Assembly (NCBI GenBank): GCA_037952775.1
Contig: JBANAY010000004.1
Location: 2,170,001 to 2,234,000, forward strand
Length of the DNA stretch: 64,000 nt
Direction: 5' to 3'
From: Clonostachys chloroleuca
Taxonomy: Eukaryota > Ascomycota > Sordariomycetes > Hypocreales > Bionectriaceae
The notes beneath the pieces were generated by a model that was not told the DNA's origin, did not search any database, and saw only the letters and a list, made by a program, of their open reading frames with translations. The first letter of the stretch is position 1; every line of letters starts with the position of its first letter. The translations under genes were made by a program, and so were the position numbers. Below, piece after piece: positions 12,083 to 21,209 of the stretch.

Positions 12083-13685
12083 AGTCGCCACCCATGTCAA
12101 CGGTCCACCCCCTCAACGGTCCACCTTCAACGATTGAAGCATATAATTCAAATGCGATCTCAGCATCTAATTGACCCTTATACCGTTCCCTTGCATCAAC
12201 GATGTTGGATATCTTGATAAAGCGTTTATTCGGATCCGGATGAACAGTACGTCTTTTCTTCGGCTGCAGGAGGTTATTTGACTCCTTAAGCTGTGTGTTT
12301 TCGGTGTTTGAGATAGATAACTGTATTTGCTGTTCATCCAGGCCCTTGCAGATCTTACGGAACAGCAGTCGGATAGTCGGGTCTACCTCCTTCTCGTCTA
12401 TGAAATCACGTATCAAGCCACGCAGCTGTTGACTCCCTGTTGGAGTGGTCATCACGGCTTCTTTCCTCTTCAATCCGGCTGCTGGTGTTGCCGGAGGTGT
12501 TGAGGGCCGATTTTTGAATGTGTATTGAGGCGCAAGTATATAAGGGTTCATTAACGGCACCGCAACATTCGTTGGCCAAAGTCCGGATGCTTTCCAGCCT
12601 GATAGGATATTTTCAACTGTTAAGGCAGCTAGCCGGGCCAGGTGATAATACCTTAAGAAGGTTATCTTGCCGATTGGCGATGAATCCGTCTGTATTTGTT
12701 GTTCTGAGAGATAGCGACGAAACGCTCGCTTGAGAGCGGAAAAGATAGATAAGTCAAGTGGCTGTAAAACGTGCGATGAGTGTGAGGGCAGGAAAAGAAG
12801 CCAGATCTTGTTTTGGAAGTATTCCCATATGAATTCAATAGTCTCATGACTCTTGTGGCCGTCAACAATGAGTAAACGCCAGCTGTTATTCGTAGGTTTA
12901 GTTGACGGGATAAAAACCTCCCTGAGCCACGCCAACGCGATAGCATTGGAAGTCCACCCCTTCTCGGAAGCTGTAAAATGCCACTGCTTGAGATGATCCA
13001 ATTCATTAGGAAACCACTGCTGCTGAACGGTCTTTCCTTTGAAGATAACAAGAGGCTTGAGGTGCCTGCCTGTTGCACTGATACACTCAACAATTGTAGT
13101 CCAATAACGAGTTCCCGGCTGTATCTTAGCTGCCCAGTTCTTACGAGATGATCCGAGAACCAGGCCATTATCACCAATTCCTTCCATAATACCGGCTTCA
13201 TCCATATTCCAACGATCGCAAGGAGGGATCTTCTTGATATCAGGAATATGCTTGAGTGCAAAGAAATCCTTTATTCGGTCAACTGTAGCCCCATCAACTC
13301 GTAGGAAGTCAATTCTCTTGCCTTGGAGAGTTCTAACCTCCGGGTTACGGCGTAAAAATCCCTCCATCCAATGTCTTCCAATAGGGTCAAGATCACCCTG
13401 TTCGCACAGCAGGAACTCAGCGATATCCTTGACCTTCGTATGGGTCGGAGGAAACCCAATTGAATCTTGAACAAGGATCCATTTCGTTAAACGGGCTTCT
13501 TGGACCTTCGAGAGCCGCTGCCGGGTCTCTGCTTCCTGTTGCCGCGTTTTGCGACCTTCCATACGCATGCGTAGGGTTGTCCGAGAGATTCCCCATCGGG
13601 CTGCAGCTTTTCGCTGTGAAGCACCTGCTTGCACCTCGCGAATAGCTGATTGAATATTATCTTCAGAAACGTCAGGCATTGACAA
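12066..13685 (-). CDS. Pogo/Fot1-family DDE transposase
   Basis: A 539-residue uninterrupted protein. The N-terminus has a pipsqueak-type helix-turn-helix (about residues 8-45, SQRKAAARWGISRTTLR). It is followed by a CENP-B/Tc5-type DNA-binding domain (about 55-130) and a DDE_1 catalytic domain with candidate catalytic aspartates D162 (WNMDEAGI), D275 (LLIVDGHKSH) and D311 (LQPLDLS). A basic, coiled C-terminal tail follows. The frame has no stop inside the element: it runs through the whole left terminal repeat, crosses the TA target site and stops only at 12066-12068 in host DNA. The last residues (about KSFT) therefore come partly from the host. The protein is probably functional in mobilising this element and related copies. 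Confidence 0.93.
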   Translation of the reverse strand: MSMPDVSEDNIQSAIREVQAGASQRKAAARWGISRTTLRMRMEGRKTRQQEAETRQRLSKVQEARLTKWILVQDSIGFPPTHTKVKDIAEFLLCEQGDLDPIGRHWMEGFLRRNPEVRTLQGKRIDFLRVDGATVDRIKDFFALKHIPDIKKIPPCDRWNMDEAGIMEGIGDNGLVLGSSRKNWAAKIQPGTRYWTTIVECISATGRHLKPLVIFKGKTVQQQWFPNELDHLKQWHFTASEKGWTSNAIALAWLREVFIPSTKPTNNSWRLLIVDGHKSHETIEFIWEYFQNKIWLLFLPSHSSHVLQPLDLSIFSALKRAFRRYLSEQQIQTDSSPIGKITFLRYYHLARLAALTVENILSGWKASGLWPTNVAVPLMNPYILAPQYTFKNRPSTPPATPAAGLKRKEAVMTTPTGSQQLRGLIRDFIDEKEVDPTIRLLFRKICKGLDEQQIQLSISNTENTQLKESNNLLQPKKRRTVHPDPNKRFIKISNIVDARERYKGQLDAEIAFELYASIVEGGPLRGWTVDMGGDLKSFT

Positions 13686-13822
13686 ATCTAACGGTATAAT
13701 TTTTAATTGAATTGAATAAACTTTGCATGAGAAATCGCGCAGTTACACATACAGAAAATAGGGAGGTTGGGACTTGGAAGGTGGACCGTTGAGGGGGTGG
13801 ACCGTTGACATGGGTGGCGACT
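12083..13822 (-). mobile_element. Intact pogo/Fot1-type DNA transposon (1740 bp)
   Basis: The element is bounded by perfect 46-bp terminal inverted repeats (12083-12128 and 13777-13822), which begin AGTCGCCACCCATGTCAACG. It is flanked on both sides by the dinucleotide TA (12081-12082, 13823-13824), the expected target duplication for the Tc1/mariner-pogo group. Each terminal repeat carries two direct copies of TCAACGGTCCACC, plausible transposase binding sites. It encodes one uninterrupted transposase. The perfect ends, absence of RIP-type damage and open frame indicate recent insertion. Confidence 0.95.
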
Positions 13823-14134
13823 TACATTCCCATCGCAGAACTTCCCTCTCTGGGAAAAATTTTATGTCTTAACTGAGGTTGTGCGGGATAACTCAGAGGA
13901 GATCTCTGCCCTCAGCCACAGCCAAAGGGTAAGTCTATCTTATTGCATTCCTCTTGCGTCAGTAAAGGCATTTTAGATGCGACAGTGAGAGAGCCCTACA
14001 AGAACACGGCCATGTCATTTTCGGGAAACTATAGGGTAGCGTGTAACCCCCCGCCTCCTTTCTACCCGACACGTACCAGATTGCATCCGGAGTCTGGCCA
14101 TTTAAGAATCCAAACTAATACGGGGTTTCTAATT
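13823..14134. other. Intergenic, no gene seen
   Basis: Unique DNA between the transposon and the 3' end of the S9 peptidase gene. I see no supported feature; open frames here are shadows. Confidence 0.5.
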
Positions 14135-16153
14135 TCAACTCAGGTACCGATTGAACCACAGCAATGCCCTCGCGCAAAAGTCGATCAATGCTGGAAATTT
14201 CTCGATTCCATGACCTTCGTCGGGGTAGATCGACAATGCCGACGGCACCTGATGCTCGAGGAGGGCTTGGTGGAATTGCAAGGCTTGGGATTTGGGTACA
14301 CATTGGTCCCGTCCACCTGCGATCTGAAACACAGGCGTCTTGATGCGACTTGCTGCCATGGTCGGACTTCGCTCATGATAGAGCCCTCCTTGTGCGTAGG
14401 GATCAGCACCCATAAACAGTTGCGGCTGTAAGGCAATGTTAGACTCAAGATGGTAGGATCTCCAGTCTGTGACTGCAGCCACAGGAACAGATGCCTTGAA
14501 GATATCGGTTTTCGCGATCAGCCATGCCGCAATGTAGCCTCCATAGCTTGCGCCGGTCACCCCAAGCCTGTTCGGGTCGGCGATACCTTCCTCCACTAGA
14601 GCTGCAACACCAGCCAAAAAATCACTTGTCTCCTGGCCCCCAGTGTCGCCTAATATCAGCCTGGTAAATTCCTGCCCTCTTCCGGAGGAGCCACGTTCAT
14701 TAACAGTCAGGACGGCATAACCTTGAGAAACCAGGAACGCGAAACAAGCGTTTCCCGGCCATCGGTTGCGATAGCACCACACCGGACCCCCGTGGCAGCT
14801 CAATATCAAAGGATACGGAGCCTTGCCGGCAGCGGGGAGGTACAAGTATCCCTGGATTTCCAGATTGTCGCTGGATTTCCAGGTACGCTCTTCCATGGAA
14901 CCGAGCTGTGACCGCTGCCACTTGCTTCCTGCATGTTCGAAAGTCAAAAGTGGTTTTATATGATCCTGTTCGACCACGCACAGCTCCGGATACCGATTCC
15001 ACCCTTCGAGGACCAAGGAGAATGACCCGCGTGCCTCCAAAGGCGACGCCACAGGATAGACATGCCCACACATTTCTTTACTAGACCATCGATTGTGTAC
15101 AATCGCCGAGGCAACTTCGACGTCACCAACGGAGATGTGAAGACCATTCAAGCCGGCGAAAAACAGCGTCTCATTGTCGCGCCACTTGAGACATGTAACG
15201 TCGGTTTCCGCGGGACGAATTTGCTGCTGATTGCCGGAACTTCGGTTAATGATGAGGATATCCCCAGCCACTATGCCCCTGTCGCTACACAGCGCCACCA
15301 CTACAGCTATTTTGTCGCCATCTGGGGAGCAAGTTGGTAAACCTAGCTGCGCAGAAGGGATGTGCACGTTTTGCTCGTATCCAGAAACCACATCCAGCAA
15401 CGACAGACGAGCTCGATACCAATCGTTTTCCGTCCCTTCATCAGACACAATACAGGCAATAGTGTCTTCACCGCACCAGGCGGCTTCCCAGATGGTGAGG
15501 TCGTTGGACAAGCAGGATCGGAGATTGTCTGAGCTCCGGTCGTAGGTCGAGACGAACCGCCGCGGCCAGCGCGCCGTCCGGACAGTTGGCATCCACGAAG
15601 AGGCCTTGCCAAAAGAATCTCGCGCTTGATCCGAGACTTGCGTTGAAGTAGCATCTGTCTCAATCCCAAGAAGAAGCAATTGCCTGCCGCTAGGTGACCA
15701 GTCGAGATGATGTAGTGATCCCCGGGGGTCTTCCACCAGCCGCTCAACATTCTCCACACTGCTCTCGAGCCCGGACCAGGCAACTTGATAGACGGCAAAC
15801 CTGCCTTCTTGATGGCGGTCTGAGAGAAAGGCTAAGCTTTTACCGTCTGGAGACCATCTGGGCGAATGGTCGTTTCTATCTTGATACGGGTTTTGAATGA
15901 TGTTGAGATTTTGTCCATCGGTGATGCAGACGCGAGTGATAGGTTTCCCTTCCAGTGCCCTCCGCGTGCTTCCTGTGAAAGCAAAATACTTTCCACACGG
16001 AGATGATTGAGGGTCAGATGCCCCAGAGATTTTGTTGAAGCCGGGACTGTGGATCTTGGAGAAATATTCCAAGGAGGCATGCCATTCTGAGGTGTTGTGA
16101 ATGGTGGTTGGCATCACCCAGCTTCGCCAAGTTTTCGTCTGCAACTTCTCCAT
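14135..16153 (-). CDS. S9 family prolyl oligopeptidase-type serine peptidase (acylaminoacyl-peptidase/DPP-like)
   Basis: An intronless frame of 672 codons. The N-terminal ~400 residues form a beta-propeller with TolB-like blades, for example SPRWSPDGKSLAFLSDR near residue 100 and CSPDGDKIAVV further on. The C-terminal ~250 residues are the alpha/beta-hydrolase peptidase domain: an oxyanion-type segment HGGP, nucleophile S536 in GASYGG, D616 in GGRDQ and H648 in DEGHG. No signal peptide is visible, so it probably acts in the cytosol on short peptides, removing N-terminal dipeptides, acylated residues or cleaving after proline. It is transcribed divergently from a second S9 peptidase across a 428-bp shared promoter. 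The first Met is used; Met14 is an alternative start. Exact substrate preference cannot be read from the sequence. Confidence 0.9.
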   Translation of the reverse strand: MEKLQTKTWRSWVMPTTIHNTSEWHASLEYFSKIHSPGFNKISGASDPQSSPCGKYFAFTGSTRRALEGKPITRVCITDGQNLNIIQNPYQDRNDHSPRWSPDGKSLAFLSDRHQEGRFAVYQVAWSGLESSVENVERLVEDPRGSLHHLDWSPSGRQLLLLGIETDATSTQVSDQARDSFGKASSWMPTVRTARWPRRFVSTYDRSSDNLRSCLSNDLTIWEAAWCGEDTIACIVSDEGTENDWYRARLSLLDVVSGYEQNVHIPSAQLGLPTCSPDGDKIAVVVALCSDRGIVAGDILIINRSSGNQQQIRPAETDVTCLKWRDNETLFFAGLNGLHISVGDVEVASAIVHNRWSSKEMCGHVYPVASPLEARGSFSLVLEGWNRYPELCVVEQDHIKPLLTFEHAGSKWQRSQLGSMEERTWKSSDNLEIQGYLYLPAAGKAPYPLILSCHGGPVWCYRNRWPGNACFAFLVSQGYAVLTVNERGSSGRGQEFTRLILGDTGGQETSDFLAGVAALVEEGIADPNRLGVTGASYGGYIAAWLIAKTDIFKASVPVAAVTDWRSYHLESNIALQPQLFMGADPYAQGGLYHERSPTMAASRIKTPVFQIAGGRDQCVPKSQALQFHQALLEHQVPSALSIYPDEGHGIEKFPALIDFCARALLWFNRYLS

Positions 16154-16581
16154 GGCCTATGGGTAGATGACGGGAACCAGGATGCTATAGAGTTCGACGC
16201 TGTCAGGTGCTGTCATGAACAACAGGATGGAGATGTGAGAGGGTTAAAATACGTCCCCGGTTAGTGCTTGGCTTAGATGGGAGTGCTTGTTTTCGGCTTT
16301 TTCGGAGCCTTTGCCGAAAACTCAAATGATTTGTAAACGGGGCGGGGTCAGGCAAGTATGTGAACATTTGGTCAATCACTTCCGTCGGCCCCAGATGTGG
16401 AGCGAACGATGAACCACGCCTGCGTGCTTTCAACCCCACTGATCCCAAGAACATAAATAAACGGTAGTAGCTAGTTCATGGCCACTCTCCCAAGTCAGAA
16501 ACAGAATAACAAACTCCTAGTCACTCGACAATCTGCGAAACACACCCGTCTTGCCTCGTTTTTCAGAAGTGCCGAACTACA
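16154..16581. promoter_or_regulatory. Bidirectional promoter of the S9 peptidase pair
   Basis: This 428-bp divergent intergenic region separates the start codons of two S9 peptidases. It contains the 26-bp element at 16293-16318 that is also present between the OPT transporter and the D-serine dehydratase-like gene. Confidence 0.6.
16293..16318. promoter_or_regulatory. Candidate regulator site, copy 1 (core TTCGGAGCCTTTGCCGAA)
   Basis: The 18-bp core at 16301-16318 is an inverted repeat, TTCGG-N8-CCGAA, i.e. CGG and CCG half-sites spaced by 8 bp, the architecture typical of dimeric Zn(II)2Cys6 binding sites. With eight further bases on the left, 24 of 26 positions match 23786-23811. A similar TGAT.TG...AAACGG string follows both copies. 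Confidence 0.6.
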
Positions 16582-18694
16582 ATGAAGACCGTGGCACCCT
16601 ATGGGACATGGGTGTCCCCGATCACCGTCCAGGCCATTGCATCTATGGCCAGGAACTTCACCTGTCCAAGAGTCAATGTACGTGCAACTCATCCGAACAA
16701 GCCTACAATTTTTCAACGTATATCCTTTTCGCAGATCTACAATGAGATCATCGGGTATTAACTGACAAACACCACAGCCTCAATCTGGCCGCGCTTTCTT
16801 TAGCGAAACCACCCCGGAAGGCCGCAAAACGATCATGGAGATAACCAAGTCTGGTTTGAGAACGGTTCTACCAAATGAATTTAGCGCAGAAAATAGCGTC
16901 TACGGCTACGGCTCCGCAGTTTTCGGTGTCCTGCCAGATGACCGCATCATATTCTCCAATCGAGATCGAGCCGTCTGCCTATTGAACCCTGACCTGGGAA
17001 AAGTTATCGAATTATTTGGAAGTCCTGCTTTACACTATGGTAGCTTTTCTACCAATGCATGGTCGCCCTGGAGTCTCGCAGTCGAAGAGGATCGTACGGA
17101 CAGCACTACAGAAGGAACGCAGAACCACATTGTGGCCATCAATGCAGACACCGGCGAGATTAAAAGAATATTGACTGGAGCAGACTTTTATTTCCAACCA
17201 CGTTTCAATACGGATGGGACTCGTCTCTCATGGACCCAATACAACCGCCCTGAGCTCCCATACACGGACGTGAAGCTCTATTGCGCCGACTGGTCCCCAG
17301 ATGGAACGATCAAGAACGCACGTCTAGTCGCGGGCATGGACCACGAAAGTGTTGCCGAGCCTCGTTGGGGCCCTGATGGTTCTCTCTTCTTTGCTAAGGA
17401 AGTTGGCTCGTTCCGTCAGTTGTTCAGAATTCCGCCTGACAGCTCGCAACATATCCCGATTGAATTGGTTGGCCTGGAGGATGCGGAGTTCTCGTTCGCT
17501 GGACATGTCGAATCAATGTGAGCGATTTATGCCCGACCCGAACTTCATTGGGAGAGACTGACATGGGATAACAGCAATACGTACACTGTCCTAGACAAAC
17601 ACTGCATACTAGCTACGCCACTTATTAATGGAGTAAATCGTGTCATATCTATCGACACAACTACAGGCAAGTGGAAACAGCTTGCCAAGTACGAGGACAT
17701 TTGTCAAGTCCCCCATGACGCGGTGTGGAAGTATGATAGCACGTCAGCGCTTGTCATTGGTGCTGGCACAATCAACGGTAATTCAGTCTATCGTATTGAT
17801 ACTGCTGCGTGCCCTGAGAGCAGCGAAGCCATTCGAAGATCAGTAGATGAATACTTTCCTACAAACCTATTTTCACAACCACAATCTATCCACATACGCT
17901 CAAAACGTTCGCCATTGCGGGACATTCACGGCTTTCTATGGATGCCCCGTAATAGTGGTTATATGGCCCCGCAAGACGCGAGGCCTCCACTCATTATCGA
18001 AGCCCACGGCGGGCCTACAAGCCATGCGGGCTGTGGTCTCAGTCTGCCAGTTCAATATTTCACATCAAGGGGCTATGCATATCTTCAAGCCAATTATGCT
18101 GGCTCCACAGGATATGGCAGAGAATACCGTCAATCCTTATTCGGCAACTGGGGGGTTTTAGACACAGAGGATGTCATTGAGCTCTCTGATCACTTGCTTG
18201 CTTCTGGGCGAGTGAAGCCCGGAGCAATTGGGGTTACAGGGGCCAGTGCCGGCGGCTATACCTCTCTTCAGGTTCTGTCGAAATACTCGAAGAAGTTTGC
18301 TGGCGGCGTTTGCTTGTGTGGGGTAAGCGACTTGGAGACACTCGATAAGAGTATTCACAGGATTGAGGCAGATATTGTGCCTGCGTTTGTCTTAGGATAT
18401 CCTCCTCAAAGGCCCACGAGCAAAGAAGACCTCGATATGTATCATGAACGCAGCGCCCTACACCATATCGAAGGAATCACCTCGCCCCTGCTGCTGATAC
18501 ACGGGAAAAAGGATACGGTTGTTCCTATTGCACAGGCACGCAGCATCTATCAGGCACTGGAAGACCACGGGGCGGATGTGAAACTATTAGAGATTCCAGA
18601 AGAAGGTCACATGCTGTCGAAACCAGCCACGGTACAGATAACGATAGAAGAGAAGGAAAATTGGTGGAGGAAGACTCTCCTGAAGTGTACGTGA
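16582..18694 (+). CDS. Second S9 family prolyl oligopeptidase-type serine peptidase, three exons
   Basis: Inferred exons are 16582-16677, 16778-17517 and 17575-18694, giving 651 residues. Intron 1 (100 nt, GTACGT...CACAG, branch-like CTGAC near 16762) is in phase 0. Intron 2 (57 nt, GTGAGC...AACAG, branch-like CTGAC) splits an Ile codon. The N-terminus MKTVAPYGTWVSPIT followed by PQSGRAFFSE is typical of this S9 subgroup. A beta-propeller follows (WSPDG and WGPDGSLFF blades). The hydrolase domain has HGGP, S503 in GASAGG, D592 in GKKDTVVP and H624 in EEGHM. No signal peptide, so probably cytosolic. It is not a close duplicate of the divergent neighbour. Together they likely hydrolyse imported peptides. 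The exon 1 assignment rests on splice motifs and family resemblance. Confidence 0.88.
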
Positions 18695-21209
18695 GTCTGG
18701 GTCTACTGTTCTCTGCTACAATATGATGCATTGGAAGCCTTTTATCCATGCACCCGCCCGGGATCACGTTGGCTACGTAGGGAATATACATGTGTAGTTT
18801 TGTTAGAGGGTGTCCATATTACTCCATCTAAGTTCTCGTTGTGTAGCATCATTGAGTTGAACACGGCTGTAGTACTGACTATCTAGAATCTAATCTAACC
18901 CCATCGTTTCTGTCCTCACAGCCCTCTTGCACCGCCAAGATCTATATGTGATTCATGCGGCGCACATGTCTTTGTCCAGTATTCTCGCCCTGTCCCTACT
19001 CACCGAAGAGGAACACCTCTGTGAGCTCGTGGCCGCCCCCAGGCCACCTATTGCGGTCAACATTGTGTCGCTGCCGCGCACCCTGCTCGAATCATTGACA
19101 GAACTAATCCACGTTGCGCAATACTCGGTTGAATTTCTCCTTCGCTTCTGTCGAGCGGCAGCCGGCGTTGGACAGGTACCTCCGCACAGGCGGCAGCGAT
19201 GATATTGTCCAGGATTGGAGAGCCTCCCCCTCAAATGCCTTGATATAACGTTCTGGCCTATTCAGGTGCCCATCCTCGTCGGCGTTTCTTCGGATCTAGA
19301 TGGGGATCCGAGTAAAATGGCAAATTGCGCTTGGCTCAGTTGGCCCTGTGGACTGGCTGGAAAGTGTGATTCGATGAATCGGCTGATGAGGGGATCGAGC
19401 AGTGCTGAATTATTCAATCATACGGTGGGCCAAGCCGGCGCGAAGAGGCCTCAATCCCCCTTTGAAAGACGCGGAGGAACCGCCATTGGACCTTTCATCC
19501 ACCTCACTCGACGCCCGAATTCTTTCAAGATCAGCTGTGCCAAGCCGATTGACTTGACCCACTCCGCGAGGACTTGAGGCGTTACATTTGCTTCGCCGAA
19601 GCTTGTCAAAAGCGAAATAAATATGGTATCAAGCTGAGGAGCTAGCTGTTGCTGCCGCTGGAACTTTTCGTCAAGGACAGAGGCTCCGTGGCGCAATGAT
19701 TGCTGTAGTGGCGAATAGCAGTAAGGCTGACTTCGCGACGCACACTATGGTTTCGAGATAGCCTGGACAGCCCCCGGCTCTGCGGCAACAACGCAGTTTC
19801 TGGCTTGAATCGTCTACCGAATTGCCGAATGGCCACATATCATATCAACTATTGCAGCGGCCCGGGATGGCAAAGTGGCTTTAATCTTTTGCGAGCCCAG
19901 TGATATCGGCCGACTGCGAGAAAACTCTAAGTCTTGCCAAGCTCGCATTGACTGATATCGGGGCGTGAAGAACTGGATACGGCGGGATGCAGCACACTGG
20001 GCGGACGCTACATTTCAAAACTAATGGAACGCTCGGTGAGGAGCAGCGCCCAAGGAACCCTCGACTGTCTCAGTGGGATGCAGAACACTATCAAGTTGAG
20101 CCAGTCTAGTGGGCGCATTTAACTTGAGGTTTCTTTTTCTGTCATTTAGCCTTGCGCGCCGAAGTGCGACGCCAATGTGAGCGTCGCTGATAGTACTATC
20201 CGAATGAACTATTTACGTATTCCAGTTGGTGAACGAAATCGAAGACGGAGGCTTGCTTAGGAAGGAAGGAAATTTCAAGAGTATCGAAGAAACATGGCCA
20301 CTAACGAAAATGCCCATGATGTTCTCCTAACATTATTCCTGGAAGTCATCAGTATAATGCAGTCGACTAAGGAAAATTCACAACCTCCCTCAAGAAAAAA
20401 TTTGCCAACTATTCCGGCATTGAACTATATATCTTCGCACTTTGAGAGACCTTCGCGGGGATCTTGAGTTCCTGCGGCAGCAAGTCTTGTTGGGCTCCCA
20501 GCCACCCTAACAGTGACTCCGCAATTTAGATATCCCTCTCAAGCCCATCTCTCTGCGCAATGCACTTCGGCGACTACGGCTAGATGCCCGGCGAACCTAC
20601 TTGGGCGGAGCGTCTACGATAGTACAGCCCTAGCAGTCTTGCAGTCTTATTTTTCTCGAGGTAACAAGTGCCACCTGCCATCGCGGGCCTCACATGGCGA
20701 CTGCCTATGAATGGGGAATCTGAGCTGGCTTCGTATATAGCCTCGGCAGCGGCGGTGGAAAACCTGCTCAACATACCTGAAAAAAAATGCCAGAGCATAA
20801 GAAGTACAATAACGCATATCGACGAGCATACACGAGACAGTGCTACCGATCTGCAGCGGATTTTATTGAAGGTCGCAGCATGGGACTTGTGTCTCTCACA
20901 ATTAGCCTGCCTAAACTAGACTGCTCCGGATTTCCATTAAAGTATATTGCTCATGCATCCACGTTGGGTCTTAATGCGTTTGCTGCAGTAAGACAACTCT
21001 ATAGTTTCTGCCTTCTCTCCTGATTAACAGTAGACCCGGAAGGTCGAAAACCTCTTGGCCAAGCAAAATTCTGGCTATCTAAACTCACGTAATCTCCACA
21101 ATTCTTCTGGGGCTATCGACCTTCACATGTTTTCAATAATACACTTTTCACAGTAGCGTATATCTCAGATCTCTCTACACTCATGCAACCATCTCCGTCA
21201 TCACTGACG
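18695..21209. other. 2.5-kb stretch without a convincing intact gene; possible decayed coding DNA
   Basis: Base composition is ordinary and many short open frames overlap, none with clear family motifs. On the minus strand, 19451-19696 reads ISLLTSFGEANVTPQ and LAEWVKSIGLAQ. This weakly resembles the LGGEALTP..LAEW stretch of nonribosomal-peptide-synthetase adenylation domains, but frames break on both sides. A 57-codon frame starts at 20294 (MATNENAHDVLL). I cannot assign a function. A pseudogene or an intron-rich unknown gene are both possible. Confidence 0.3.

Noticed and set aside
16735..16777. Two small introns around a mini-exon (IYNEIIG) instead of one intron in the second S9 gene
   Set aside because: The second intron would be only 23 nt. 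A single 100-nt intron with a normal branch site and phase 0 is simpler and keeps the family sequence.
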